Counted from the first letter of the stretch, positions 43,344 through 52,838 are shown. The stretch: DNA of 64,000 nucleotides from G016756615 sp035556195 (GCA_035556195.1 DATMFK010000061.1:124001-188000), one strand, 5' to 3'. Notes: generated by a model from the sequence alone, not told the origin. Numbers and translations: made by a program.

Positions 43344-44330
43344 ATGACCCATTGTCTGATCATCGGCGCCGCAGGAATGCTGGGCGCCGGGCTCGTCGAC
43401 GCACTCCTTGCCAAAGGCGCGATCGCGGGAAAAGGCATCGCAAAGCTGACCCTCTTCGACATCTTCGAAGCGAAGGGGCGCGACACGGCAGTCGCGCTCG
43501 ACATCCGCACCGGCGATCTGAGCGTGCCCGGCACTGCGGAAGCGCTGATCGGGAGCCGGCCGGAGGTGATCTACCACCTCGCGGCGATCGTCTCGGGCGA
43601 GGCCGAGCGCGATTTCGAGAAGGGCTATCGCATCAACCTCGACGGCACGCGCGCCCTGCTCGACGCCATCCGGCAAGCGCAGGCTTCGACCCCGGGCTAC
43701 CGTCCGCGCTTCGTCTTCGCCTCTTCGCTCGCCGTCTTCGGCTCGCCGCTGCCCGACGTGATCGCGGACGATCACATTCTCACGCCGCGCTCGAGTTATG
43801 GCACCCAGAAGGCGATAGGCGAATTGCTGCTGGCCGACTACAGCCGACGCGGCTTCGTCGACGGCATCGGCATCCGCCTGCCCACCATCTGCGTCCGACC
43901 GGGCAAGCCGAACGCCGCTGCCTCCGGTTTCTTTTCCGGCATCCTGCGCGAGCCGCTGGCCGGCAAGCCGGCAATATTGCCGGTCGCGACCTCGGTGCGC
44001 CACTGGTTCGCCAGCCCGCGCGCGGCGATCGGCTATCTCGTCCACGCGGCGGAGGTCGATTCAGCGCAACTCGCGGAAAACCGCAATCTCACCATGCCCG
44101 GCATTTCGGCGACCGTCGCCGACGAGATCGAGGCGTTGCGCAAGACGGCCGGCGATGAAGCGGTCGCCCTGATCAAGCACGAACCAGACCCCGCGATCGA
44201 AGCCATCATCTCGACCTGGCCAAAGGCCTTCGATACAAAAAGAGCCTTGTCGCTCGGCTTCGAGCCAGACGCTTCCTTCGAGGCGATTGTCGAAGCCTAT
44301 CTCGAGGACCACGCGAGCGAGGCGTGCTGA
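43344..44330 (+). CDS. denD: D-erythronate dehydrogenase (NAD-dependent epimerase-type SDR)
   Basis: 328 residues. Rossmann motif GAAGMLGAG (8-16), catalytic Ser128 region (FASSLAVFG) and Tyr152-Lys156 (YGTQK) are intact. Sequence and the exact neighbour set (otnK, otnC, otnI) identify the D-erythronate 2-dehydrogenase DenD, which forms 2-oxo-D-erythronate in the described tetronate pathway. Start ATG 43344 follows the reductase gene by 48 bases, so a shared transcript is possible. The stop is one base from otnK. Confidence 0.9.
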   Translation: MTHCLIIGAAGMLGAGLVDALLAKGAIAGKGIAKLTLFDIFEAKGRDTAVALDIRTGDLSVPGTAEALIGSRPEVIYHLAAIVSGEAERDFEKGYRINLDGTRALLDAIRQAQASTPGYRPRFVFASSLAVFGSPLPDVIADDHILTPRSSYGTQKAIGELLLADYSRRGFVDGIGIRLPTICVRPGKPNAAASGFFSGILREPLAGKPAILPVATSVRHWFASPRAAIGYLVHAAEVDSAQLAENRNLTMPGISATVADEIEALRKTAGDEAVALIKHEPDPAIEAIISTWPKAFDTKRALSLGFEPDASFEAIVEAYLEDHASEAC

Positions 44331-44331
44331 C

Positions 44332-45591
44332 ATGCTGCTGGGTTGCATCGGCGACGACTTCACAGGTTCTTCCGACCTTGCCAACACGCTGGCGAAGGGC
44401 GGGATGGCGACGACGCAATATTGCGGCGTGCCGGACGAACCGGCGGGCGAAAATGTCGAAGCGGGCGTGGTGGCGCTGAAGACGCGCAGCACACCGGCGG
44501 CCGAGGCGGTGGCGCAATCGCTCGCCGCGCTGGATTGGCTGAAGGCGCAGGGATGCCGGCAATTCCTGTTCAAATATTGCTCGACCTTCGACTCCACGCC
44601 GGACGGCAATATCGGACCGGTCGCCGACGCGCTGATCGAGGCGCTCGGCGCCAGCCAGGTGGTCGTCTGCCCGGCCTTTCCCGCCACCGGCCGCACGCTC
44701 TACCAGGGTCATCTCTTCGTAGGCGACAGGCTGCTCAGCGAATCCGGCATGGAGCATCACCCGCTGACGCCCATGACCGACCCCGACATCCGTCGCTGGC
44801 TGGCCCTCCAATCGAAGAACCGCGTCGGCCATGTCGGGCATGCCCATGTGCGCGCCGGCGCGGAGGCCATCCGTGCGGCCCTGGCCAGTGCCGACGCGAT
44901 GGGCTCCAAGCTGATCGTCGTGGACGCGATCACCGAAGCCGATCTCCAGGCGATCGGCAACGCCGTCGCCGATCTGCCGCTGATCACGGGCGGGTCCGGC
45001 ATCGCGCTCGGACTGCCTGAGAACTTCCGCAAGGCCGGGCAGATCGCCGGCCGCGTGTCTGGGTGGCAAGGCGGGGCGGGGCCCGCCGCGATTCTCTCCG
45101 GCTCCTGCTCGCGCGCCACGCGCCAGCAAGTGGAGTATCATCGCCGCGACCATCCCTCGCTCGAGGTCTCGGCGGACGCGCTGATGACGGGCAAGGCGGA
45201 CGTCCAGGGCACTGTCGCATGGGTGATGGAACGGGCCGATCAGATGCCGATCGTCTACTCCTCGGCCGATCCGGAGACGGTAAAGGCGGCGCAGGAGAAA
45301 TACGGTGCGGCCGATCTGGCGGGCCGCATCGAGGAATTCTTCGCCCGCACGGCGCCGGCGCTGGTCGAGGCGGGCATCCGCCGGCTGGTCAGCGCCGGCG
45401 GTGAAACATCGGGCGCGGTCGTCGGCGGCCTCGGCTGCTCGGCCCTGGAAGTAGGGCCGGAGATCGACCCCGGCGTGCCGATGCTGCGCGTGACCGGGAG
45501 CGACCTCGTCCTTGCGCTGAAATCCGGAAATTTCGGTAGCGAGGATTTTTTCGAGAAGGCGATCCACATGATGGCGGAGACAGCGACATGA
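44332..45591 (+). CDS. otnK: 3-oxo-tetronate kinase
   Basis: 419 residues of the DUF1537 four-carbon acid sugar kinase family. The N-terminal substrate domain has LLGCIGDDFTGSSDLANTLAKGG and FKYCSTFDSTPDGNIGP. The C-terminal nucleotide domain has LSGSCSRATRQQV and RRLVSAGGETSGAVV. It phosphorylates 3-oxo-tetronate at C4. ATG at 44332 lies one base after the denD stop, and its stop overlaps otnC (ATGA). Confidence 0.93.
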   Translation: MLLGCIGDDFTGSSDLANTLAKGGMATTQYCGVPDEPAGENVEAGVVALKTRSTPAAEAVAQSLAALDWLKAQGCRQFLFKYCSTFDSTPDGNIGPVADALIEALGASQVVVCPAFPATGRTLYQGHLFVGDRLLSESGMEHHPLTPMTDPDIRRWLALQSKNRVGHVGHAHVRAGAEAIRAALASADAMGSKLIVVDAITEADLQAIGNAVADLPLITGGSGIALGLPENFRKAGQIAGRVSGWQGGAGPAAILSGSCSRATRQQVEYHRRDHPSLEVSADALMTGKADVQGTVAWVMERADQMPIVYSSADPETVKAAQEKYGAADLAGRIEEFFARTAPALVEAGIRRLVSAGGETSGAVVGGLGCSALEVGPEIDPGVPMLRVTGSDLVLALKSGNFGSEDFFEKAIHMMAETAT

Positions 45592-46238
45592 CCCCCGAGA
45601 CGGAACTGCGCGAACAGATCTGCCGCATCGCAAAGTCGCTCTTCGATCGCGGGCTGACCAGCGGCGCCTCGGGCAATATCTCGGCTCGGCTGCCCGATGG
45701 CGGCTTTCTGGTGACCCCGACCGGCGTCTCGCTCGGCATGCTCGATCCCGGCAGGCTGACACGGCTCGACGTGGACGGGCGTTATGTCGAAGGCGATAAG
45801 CCGACGAAGGAACTGCCGCTCCATGCGGCCTTCTACGAAACGAGGCAAGCCAAGGCCGGCGCGGTGCTTCACCTCCACTCCACCCATTCGGTGGCGCTGT
45901 CGATGCTGCCCGAGACAGATCCGGACAATGTGCTGCCGCCGCTCACGCCCTATTCGATCATGCGGCTCGGCAAGGTGAAGCTCCTTCCCTTTTTCCGCCC
46001 GGGTGACGCCGCCATGGGCGAAGCGATTCGCGGGCTCGCGGGCAAACGCAGCGCTGTGCTGCTGGCAAATCACGGGCCGGTGGTCGCGGCGAAAGACCTC
46101 GAAGCCGCGGCCTTCGCCATGGAAGAGCTGGAGGAGACGGCGCGGCTGGCCTTGCTCACGCGCGGCATGAAACCCAACATGCTGACCGAAGCGCAGATCC
46201 GCGACGTGGTCCGGCATTTCGACGTGGAATGGGATTGA
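45588..46238 (+). CDS. otnC: 3-oxo-tetronate 4-phosphate decarboxylase (class II aldolase family)
   Basis: 216 residues. The class II aldolase/adducin fold has SGASGNISARLPDGGFLVTPTGVSLG, the metal histidines in LHLHSTHSVAL and the third in LANHGPVVAA. It decarboxylates 3-oxo-tetronate 4-phosphate to dihydroxyacetone phosphate. Overlapping otnK and separated from otnI by one base, it is inside a tight operon. Confidence 0.92.
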   Translation: MTPETELREQICRIAKSLFDRGLTSGASGNISARLPDGGFLVTPTGVSLGMLDPGRLTRLDVDGRYVEGDKPTKELPLHAAFYETRQAKAGAVLHLHSTHSVALSMLPETDPDNVLPPLTPYSIMRLGKVKLLPFFRPGDAAMGEAIRGLAGKRSAVLLANHGPVVAAKDLEAAAFAMEELEETARLALLTRGMKPNMLTEAQIRDVVRHFDVEWD

Positions 46239-46239
46239 T

Positions 46240-47046
46240 ATGATCAGGCTTTCGGCCAATCTCGGCTTTCTCTGGACCGATCGCCCCTTGCCCGAGGCAA
46301 TCCATGCCGCCGCAAGGGCCGGTTTCGATGCGATCGAGCTCCATTGGCCTTACGACATCGACCCGGCGCTTGTGCGAAAGGCGCTCGATGAAACGGGCTT
46401 GCCGGTGCTCGGCCTCAACACGGTGCGCGGCGACGTCGCGGCCGGCGACTTCGGGCTATGCGCGCTTGCCGGCCGGCAGGGCGACGCCTGCCGCGCCATC
46501 GATCAGGCCTTCGGCTATGCCGCAGCGATCGGAGCCGCCAATGTGCATGTCATGGCGGGCAAGGCTTCGGGCGACGAGGCTCGCCGGATCTTCGTGGAGA
46601 ACTTGCGATACGCCGCGCGGGTCGGGAAGGAGAAGGGCGTATCGGTGCTCATCGAACCGCTCAATACGCGCGACGTGCCCGGCTATTTCCTGACCGATGC
46701 CGAGACGGCGCGGTCGATCATCGACGAGACCGCATGCGACAACATCCGCATCATGTATGATTGCTACCATATGAGGATCATGGGCGCCGACCTCATTGCC
46801 GGCGTCGGGAGCCATCTCCCGGCCATCGGGCATGTCCAGTTCGCCGCCGTGCCCGATCGGGGCGAGCCCGACCAGGGCGAGGTCGATTACGCGCGCCTGC
46901 TGCCGGCGATCGTCGAGCAGGGTTACACCGGCTTTCTCGGCGCGGAATACAAGCCGCGCGGGGCAAGCACCGATGCCGGGCTCGGCTGGCTCGCCGATTT
47001 CCGCGCGCGCTGGCAGCCAGAGGGAAGGACGGGAGCAGCATCATGA
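46240..47046 (+). CDS. otnI: 2-oxo-tetronate isomerase (hydroxypyruvate isomerase family)
   Basis: 268 residues of the TIM-barrel isomerase family related to Hyi. Characteristic segments are RLSANLGFLWTDRPLPEAIHAAARAGFDAIELHWPYD, VLIEPLNTRDVPGYFL, IRIMYDCYHMRIMG and IGHVQFAAVPDRGEPDQGEVDY. It converts 2-oxo-tetronate to 3-oxo-tetronate between DenD and OtnK. Its stop overlaps the RidA-family start (ATGA). Confidence 0.91.
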   Translation: MIRLSANLGFLWTDRPLPEAIHAAARAGFDAIELHWPYDIDPALVRKALDETGLPVLGLNTVRGDVAAGDFGLCALAGRQGDACRAIDQAFGYAAAIGAANVHVMAGKASGDEARRIFVENLRYAARVGKEKGVSVLIEPLNTRDVPGYFLTDAETARSIIDETACDNIRIMYDCYHMRIMGADLIAGVGSHLPAIGHVQFAAVPDRGEPDQGEVDYARLLPAIVEQGYTGFLGAEYKPRGASTDAGLGWLADFRARWQPEGRTGAAS

Positions 47047-47447
47047 CCGAAAAGACCCTGCGCCCCCTCGCTCCGGCTTCGATCCGGCCGCCCTTCGCCG
47101 CCTACAGCCACGGCGTCTTCGTGCCGGCGGGCAGCGACATGGTGTTCTGTTCCGGCCAGCTCGGCATCGGCGCCGACGAGACGGTGCCGAACGATGTCGC
47201 CGAACAGGCCGAGCTTTGCTTCCGCAACATCGAGGCGATCCTGGCCGAAGGCGGCATGACCCTTTCCGACGTGGTGCGTATCAACGCCTATGTCACCGAT
47301 CGCGCCCACATGTCGGGATATATGAGCGTGCGCGACCGGCTTTTCCCTGTGGCGCCGCCGGCTTCCACGCTGATGATCGTCTCCGGCTTCACGCGCGAAG
47401 AGTTCAAGGTAGAGGTGGAGGTCGTCGCCGCCCGGCGCGCCGAATAG
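47043..47447 (+). CDS. RidA/YjgF/YER057c/UK114 family protein
   Basis: 134 residues. The family core is seen in VFCSGQLGIGADETVPNDVAEQAELCFRNIEAILAEGGMTLSDVVRINAYVTDRA. RidA proteins hydrolyse reactive enamine/imine intermediates; the distal arginine expected for deaminase activity is not obvious (VEVEVVAARR at the end has arginines at other places). It is translationally coupled to otnI, which is unusual because the tetronate pathway has no amino intermediates. Confidence 0.88.
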   Translation: MTEKTLRPLAPASIRPPFAAYSHGVFVPAGSDMVFCSGQLGIGADETVPNDVAEQAELCFRNIEAILAEGGMTLSDVVRINAYVTDRAHMSGYMSVRDRLFPVAPPASTLMIVSGFTREEFKVEVEVVAARRAE

Positions 47448-47453
47448 GAGAGA

Positions 47454-49400
47454 TTACGGCCGCCGATCATCACCGGCGGCCGCTCCAGCGCGCCTGAAGA
47501 AAGCGGGGTTTGCCCGAAGGGCGGCGCTGGCGGCATGGAGCAAATCGGCCCTGCCCCCGGCCGCGCCTTCGAGCCGTATGGCCACGGCGGCCAGCGCGCC
47601 CGCGGCGCGCTCCGGGTCGTGAGCGATGGCGCCGATGCGCGCCAGCGCAACGTCGATGGCCCGCTTGAGCCCGGGCGCCGGCAAAGTCTCGTCTCGGATT
47701 TGCCACATGTGAAGCACGGCCGACCCCGTCAGCAGAACGGCCAGGGCGCCGCTTTCCGGCGAAGGGTCTCTTTCACCCGACTTTTCCGCCCAGCGGACCA
47801 GCCCGAGGAGCCGGTGAGAGAGCCGGGCGCGCCAGATTTCGCCGCGTCTTCCGGCACTGCCGGCGGACGCCATGTCCTGGAGCTCCTCGACCATCGAGCG
47901 CATCACCATCCTCATGCGGCGCGCGGCGTCGGCCGGAAAGATCAAGCGGAAAGCCAGAAGCGCGATCAGTGGGCCGGAAACGACCGCCGCGGCCATGGAG
48001 AGCGAATGCGAGAAGCTTCCCGCCAGGGGAAAGGTCGGCTGCGACAGCAGCAGCAGCGCCATGCAATAGTCGGTCGCGCCGAACATGGTCTTGCGGTGCG
48101 CGAGCGGAAGCACGCCGAGGAGGACGAACGGCATGAGCATGAAGATCTGTTCGATCTCCGACCCTGCATGTGGCCATACCAGCCAGCGACACGCCAGGGC
48201 GGCGATCGCGCCGAAGAACTGGCCGACCAGAACCTGCCCCATGATCCAGGCAGGATCGTCCCACGTCGAGAACAGGGTGGCCATGACCGCGGTGCCGAGA
48301 AGCAGGTATGGCCCTGCCGTCCACCCCGTCCCTACCCAGACGGCCCCGAGCAACAGCAGCACGCCCGTGGCGCGGATGCTGGCATGGCGCGCGCCGATCC
48401 AGTCGCGGTGGAGCACCACCGGATGGTCAAGGCGCGGGCGCCGCACTTCGCCGTCGCTCACCGAGAGGCGGTCGCGAAGCACGGTCTCCAGGCGCAGGAC
48501 AACCTCGTGAAGCGCCGGGAAATCGGAGGAGAGATCGGCCGCCCGTTCCAGCGCGGCGACCACCTCCCCGGCCGGCGCCGATGCCTCGAGCAGGCGCGCC
48601 GCGGCCATCAAGGCATCCGAGACATTCTTTGCGACAGGGATGTCGCGGGCGCTGTTGAGCCACAGTAGCGCCGAAACCTGCGCGGCGACCACCGCCCGGA
48701 TCGTGCGCGCGGACCGGCGCGAGCGCATGGAACCGGCGCCATGCGGCTCCAGGGCTTCGTCGATGGCGGCCATCTCCCGGAGGATTGCGTCCTGGTCGGG
48801 CAGCTTCCCGCTTCCGCCGCTGTCGAGCCGCGCCGCCATGAGGCGAAGCATCACCGCGGTCAGGCGCCGCGCGCGGCCGCCGACGGGGTCCTCGGTGCCT
48901 CGTGGAGTGAAGAGAAGTCCGGTCAGCAACGCCACGACGATGCCGATGATCATCGTCGCCAGACGGTCGGTTCCCAGTGCAAGAATGTTCTCGGGATGGC
49001 CCGTGTCGAGAAGGGCGACCATCGCCGCTGAATAGCCGGCCAGCAAGGTGCCGTAGGCGGTGAAGCCGCGCAGCAGGTTGCCGAGCCAGGCACAGACGCC
49101 GACCCACAGGGATAGCCCGATCACCAGCGCCGCCGGCTCCCCGTTCGACACGAACACGAGAAGGGCGCCCACGGCCGTTCCGACGAGCGTGCCTGCCGCG
49201 CGGAAGAAGCTCTTTTCGACGAGCAGGTTGCGCGCCGGCTGGGAGGCCGCGAAAACGGTCATCGCCGACCATTGCGGGTGCTCCAGGCCGACCAGCCACG
49301 CCACAAGCAGCGCCAGGCAGGCGGCGAACGCGACGCGCAGGCAATAACGCATGCGCTCCGGGTCGAAGCCGAGGCCGGTCATCCTTTCCGTGAGACTCAT
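47454..49400 (-). CDS. FUSC family inner-membrane exporter
   Basis: 648 residues of the FUSC/AaeB/YccS family. Two hydrophobic blocks of about five helices each (residues about 20-160 and 335-480) alternate with soluble helical parts. LEHPQWSAMTVFAASQPARNLLVEKSFFRAAGTLVGTAVGALL is the typical first block. These proteins export aromatic acids with help of membrane-fusion partners, none of which lie beside it. Its ATG overlaps the stop of the MarR gene (ATGA), so the regulator and exporter form an operon. Confidence 0.87.
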   Translation of the reverse strand: MSLTERMTGLGFDPERMRYCLRVAFAACLALLVAWLVGLEHPQWSAMTVFAASQPARNLLVEKSFFRAAGTLVGTAVGALLVFVSNGEPAALVIGLSLWVGVCAWLGNLLRGFTAYGTLLAGYSAAMVALLDTGHPENILALGTDRLATMIIGIVVALLTGLLFTPRGTEDPVGGRARRLTAVMLRLMAARLDSGGSGKLPDQDAILREMAAIDEALEPHGAGSMRSRRSARTIRAVVAAQVSALLWLNSARDIPVAKNVSDALMAAARLLEASAPAGEVVAALERAADLSSDFPALHEVVLRLETVLRDRLSVSDGEVRRPRLDHPVVLHRDWIGARHASIRATGVLLLLGAVWVGTGWTAGPYLLLGTAVMATLFSTWDDPAWIMGQVLVGQFFGAIAALACRWLVWPHAGSEIEQIFMLMPFVLLGVLPLAHRKTMFGATDYCMALLLLSQPTFPLAGSFSHSLSMAAAVVSGPLIALLAFRLIFPADAARRMRMVMRSMVEELQDMASAGSAGRRGEIWRARLSHRLLGLVRWAEKSGERDPSPESGALAVLLTGSAVLHMWQIRDETLPAPGLKRAIDVALARIGAIAHDPERAAGALAAVAIRLEGAAGGRADLLHAASAALRANPAFFRRAGAAAGDDRRP

Positions 49401-49876
49401 CGCCCGTCCAGTTGATGCTGCGTCGAACGGATCCGATCCGCGATCCTTGTGAATACATGGAGCACCGCGTCGAGCTCGGCATCGCCCACATCGGCCAGCA
49501 TCTTCGCCTCCGCCTGCGAAAGCACGCGGCGAATGTCCCTTGTCGCCACCCGCCCGGCCTCGGTCAGATAGATCTGCCTGGCCCGGCGATCGTCCTTGTC
49601 GACCTGCCTTTCGATGAAGCCCTTCTGGCCAAGTATGTCGAGCAGGCGCACGAGGCTGGAACCATCGATGCCCAGCCGCTGCGCGAGCTCCTTCTGGGTA
49701 ACCCCGTCGCCCGATTCCTGAAGATGGACAAGTGGCGCCCAAGTGGCGTCGCTCAGCCCGGCACGCTCCAGGCTCTCCTCGAGCGCGCGCCGCCACTGGC
49801 GGGCCAGAACGGAGAACTGGAAGCCGAATCGTTGCCGTGAAGAGGAACCGTCTTCGACCATCAATTTAGTTTGCAT
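49397..49876 (-). CDS. MarR-family transcriptional regulator
   Basis: 159 residues. The winged helix has KELAQRLGIDGSSLVRLLDILGQKGFIERQVDKDDRRARQIYLTEAG, flanked by dimerisation helices. It is coupled to the FUSC exporter and divergent from an MHS transporter. A perfect 12-base palindrome is 12 bases upstream of its ATG. MarR proteins typically respond to phenolic ligands, in keeping with an aromatic-acid exporter. No good ribosome site supports either candidate ATG (49876 or 49861). Confidence 0.9.
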   Translation of the reverse strand: MQTKLMVEDGSSSRQRFGFQFSVLARQWRRALEESLERAGLSDATWAPLVHLQESGDGVTQKELAQRLGIDGSSLVRLLDILGQKGFIERQVDKDDRRARQIYLTEAGRVATRDIRRVLSQAEAKMLADVGDAELDAVLHVFTRIADRIRSTQHQLDGR

Positions 49877-49887
49877 GGAAATAATTT

Positions 49888-49899
49888 GAATTGCAATTC
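49888..49899. promoter_or_regulatory. Probable MarR operator
   Basis: The palindrome GAATTGCAATTC lies in the context TTTGAATTGCAATTCATT, between the MarR gene and the divergent MFS gene. MarR sites are commonly AT-rich inverted repeats of this size. Confidence 0.6.
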
Positions 49900-50013
49900 A
49901 TTCTATATGCCATTATCTGCGCTGCAGCATACGAGCCATGAAAATACCGCTTCCGACAACCCGCGCCGAATGACGCCGGGACGTCCAACCGTCGATCAAG
50001 AACGGAGCACTAT

Positions 50014-51330
50014 ATGAGCAATCTTGCCGGCATGCGGGAGACGCTGGCCGCCGCTCCCGACAAAAACACTCGCCTGAAGTCGATCATCGGAGGCTCCGCA
50101 GGCAATCTGGTGGAATGGTACGACTGGTATGTCTATTCCGCCTTCACGCTCTATTTCGCGCCTATCTTCTTTCCCTCCGGCGACCAGACTGCCGAGCTGC
50201 TGAGCGCAGCCGCCGTGTTTGCGGTCGGTTTCCTGATGCGGCCGATCGGCGCCTGGTTCATGGGCATCTATTCAGACCGGCGCGGCCGCAAGGCCGGGCT
50301 GACGCTGTCGGTCACGCTGATGTGCCTCGGCTCCCTGATGATCGCCATAACACCTGGATACGACAGCATCGGGGTTCTGGCGCCGGCCGTGCTGGTCCTG
50401 GCCCGGCTGTTGCAGGGTCTGAGCGTCGGCGGCGAGTACGGCGCCAGCGCCACCTATCTCAGCGAGATGGCGGGCAAGGACAGTCGCGGCTTCTTCTCGA
50501 GCTTCCAGTACGTGACATTGATTTCCGGCCAGTTGGTGGCTCTGGTGGTGCTGATCGCGCTGCAGCGGGTCCTGGCACCGGAACAACTGTCCGCCTGGGG
50601 CTGGCGCATCCCCTTCGCCATCGGCGGCGTGCTGGCCATCGCGGTCTTCTACATCCGCCGGGGACTGGTCGAGACGCAGTCATTCCAGAACGCCCAAGGC
50701 GAAAGCAAACCGAAATCCAGCGGGTGGGCGCTGTTTGCCCACTACCCGAAGGAGGCCTTCCTGGTGCTGGGGCTGACCGCCGGCGGCACGCTGGCCTTCT
50801 ATGCCTACACCACCTACATGCAGAAGTTCCTGGTCAACACGTCGGGCTTCAGCAAGGAATCGGCCACCGAGATCACCACGCTCGCGCTGTTCATCTTCAT
50901 GCTCTGCCAGCCCCTTGCCGGCGCCCTTTCCGACCGCATCGGGCGAAAGCCGATCATGGTCGGGTTCGGCGTGCTCGGCGTGTTGTTCACCTATCCGCTC
51001 TTCTCGGCGATCGCGGCCACGAGCGACCCTTATGCAGCCTTCGCTCTTTCGCTGGCCGGGCTGCTGATCGTCACCGGCTACACCTCGATCAACGCGGTGG
51101 TGAAGGCCGAACTCTTTCCGGCCCATATCCGGGCCCTCGGCGTCGCGCTTCCCTACGCGCTCGCCAACACGATCTTCGGCGGCACCGCCGAATGGGTCGC
51201 ACTGAAGTTCAAATCGATCGGCTATGAGAGCGGGTTCTTCTGGTACGTGACGATCATGATCGGCCTGTCGCTCATCATCTATCTCATGATGCGCGATACC
51301 AAGCATCACAGCCAGATCCACGAGGACTAA
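50014..51330 (+). CDS. MHS-family MFS transporter, KgtP-like (dicarboxylate/oxoacid)
   Basis: 438 residues, twelve helices. The opening SIIGGSAGNLVEWYDWYVYSAFTLYFAPIFFPSGDQTAELLSAAAVFAVGFLMRPIGAW is close to the alpha-ketoglutarate permease KgtP, and the GIYSDRRGRKAGLTLSV loop is the MFS signature. CGGAGC lies before the ATG. It is divergent from the MarR gene and thus possibly under its control. The substrate within the metabolite:H+ symporters is uncertain. Confidence 0.9.
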   Translation: MSNLAGMRETLAAAPDKNTRLKSIIGGSAGNLVEWYDWYVYSAFTLYFAPIFFPSGDQTAELLSAAAVFAVGFLMRPIGAWFMGIYSDRRGRKAGLTLSVTLMCLGSLMIAITPGYDSIGVLAPAVLVLARLLQGLSVGGEYGASATYLSEMAGKDSRGFFSSFQYVTLISGQLVALVVLIALQRVLAPEQLSAWGWRIPFAIGGVLAIAVFYIRRGLVETQSFQNAQGESKPKSSGWALFAHYPKEAFLVLGLTAGGTLAFYAYTTYMQKFLVNTSGFSKESATEITTLALFIFMLCQPLAGALSDRIGRKPIMVGFGVLGVLFTYPLFSAIAATSDPYAAFALSLAGLLIVTGYTSINAVVKAELFPAHIRALGVALPYALANTIFGGTAEWVALKFKSIGYESGFFWYVTIMIGLSLIIYLMMRDTKHHSQIHED

Positions 51331-51391
51331 GTCCTCGCCGCCGGTCGCCATGGTGACGGCCGGTCGCGTCCTCCGCATGGAACAATCTCGA

Positions 51392-52744
51392 ATGTCAGCA
51401 ACAATCCACGCCCTGCCGTCCGAAGCGACACCGGCGAACCCGCGATCCCGGGTCATCCTCGCCAGTCTGATCGGCACCACGATCGAGTTCTACGATTTCT
51501 ACGTCTATGCCACGGCGGCCGTGCTGGTCTTCCCGCATCTCTTCTTTCCCGCGGGCAACGAGACGACGGCGCTGCTCGCTTCCTTCGCTGTGTTCGGCGC
51601 GGCCATGGTAGCCCGTCCGCTGGGCGCGATCTTCTTCGGCCATCTGGGCGACAAGCGGGGTCGCAAGATCACCCTGGTGGGCGCGCTGCTCACCATGGGT
51701 ATCGCCACCTTCCTCATCGGCCTCTTGCCCACCTTTGCGACCGCCGGCTGGCTGGCGCCCGCGCTCCTCGTGGTGCTGCGCCTGGCTCAGGGCTTCGCGC
51801 TGGGCGGCGAATGGAGCGGCGCGGCGCTCGTGGCGACAGAGAACGCGCCGGCCGGCAAACGCGCCGTCTTCGGCACCTTCCCGCAGCTTGGCGCGCCGAT
51901 CGGCTTCATCCTCGCCAATGGCCTGTTCCTGATCATTGCCGCGGCGATGCCCTCGGACGACCCCTCGCGCCCCTCGGCGGCCTTCCTCGAATGGGGCTGG
52001 CGCATTCCGTTCCTGTTCTCGATCGTCATGGTCGCCGTCGGCTTGTGGGTCCGCATGAACCTCGTCGAGAGCGAGGCCTTCAAAAAGGCCGTCCGCGCCG
52101 GCAAGGTCCAGAAGCTGCCCCTGGCCGCTGCCGTGAGCAAGCATTGGAAAGAGATCGTGCTCGGCACGCTCTACATGCTCGCGACCTACGTTCTCTTCTA
52201 TCTCATGACGACCTTCTCGCTGAGCTACGGCCGTGCCTCGCCCGCCGGAGCCGTGCCCGGGCTCGGCTACGACTACAGCGCCTTCGTGCTGATGATGATC
52301 ATCGGCGTGGTGTTCTTCGGCATCTTCACCATGGTCTCGGGCCCCTGGGCCGACCGCTGGGGCCGTCGCAAGACCCTGATCTGGGTGACGCTCGGCATCG
52401 CGACCTTCGGCCTCCTGTGGGTGCCGATGCTCTCCGCCGGCTTCGCTGGCGTGATGGCCTGGCTCATCCTGGGCTTCAGCCTGATGGGCATGACGTTCGG
52501 CCCGATGGGCGCGCTCCTGCCGGAGCTCTTCCCCGCCAATGTGCGCTACACCGGCTCCGGCATCGCCTATAACGTTTCCTCGATCCTCGGCGCGGCGGTC
52601 GCGCCGTTCATTGCGGTGGCGCTCTGGAGCGCCGGCGCCGGGAGCCCGTTCTGGGTGGGCGTCTATCTCACCGCCATGGCGGCGATCACCCTGATCGCTC
52701 TGTTGATCGGCAAGGAAACCAGCCACGTCGATATCGAAAAGTAA
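51392..52744 (+). CDS. MHS-family MFS transporter, ShiA-like
   Basis: About 450 residues, twelve helices. The pieces RVILASLIGTTIEFYDFYVYATAAVLVFPHLFFP, GHLGDKRGRKITLVGALLTMG and LRLAQGFALGGEWSGAAL place it near the shikimate transporter ShiA group. Start ATGs at 51350, 51377 and 51392 are all in frame; 51392 is preferred because GGAA lies eight bases upstream. It follows the KgtP-like gene by about 60 bases and probably shares its transcript, ending in a strong terminator. Confidence 0.89.
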   Translation: MSATIHALPSEATPANPRSRVILASLIGTTIEFYDFYVYATAAVLVFPHLFFPAGNETTALLASFAVFGAAMVARPLGAIFFGHLGDKRGRKITLVGALLTMGIATFLIGLLPTFATAGWLAPALLVVLRLAQGFALGGEWSGAALVATENAPAGKRAVFGTFPQLGAPIGFILANGLFLIIAAAMPSDDPSRPSAAFLEWGWRIPFLFSIVMVAVGLWVRMNLVESEAFKKAVRAGKVQKLPLAAAVSKHWKEIVLGTLYMLATYVLFYLMTTFSLSYGRASPAGAVPGLGYDYSAFVLMMIIGVVFFGIFTMVSGPWADRWGRRKTLIWVTLGIATFGLLWVPMLSAGFAGVMAWLILGFSLMGMTFGPMGALLPELFPANVRYTGSGIAYNVSSILGAAVAPFIAVALWSAGAGSPFWVGVYLTAMAAITLIALLIGKETSHVDIEK

Positions 52745-52764
52745 GCGCCTGTTCCTGCGGGGGC

Positions 52765-52838
52765 GGTCTCTGCCGGCGTCTTCTCCTGTTTCCGGGGAGA
52801 TGATGCCGGCAGGCGGAATGAGACCGACATTTTTCCTT
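52765..52838 (+). terminator. Terminator hairpin after the two MHS transporters
   Basis: GGTCTC, TGCCGGC and TCTCC pair in order with GGAGA, GCCGGCA and GAGACC (52820-52825) in a long interrupted stem, followed by GACATTTTTCC. The run of T after the stem fits Rho-independent termination. Confidence 0.72.
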
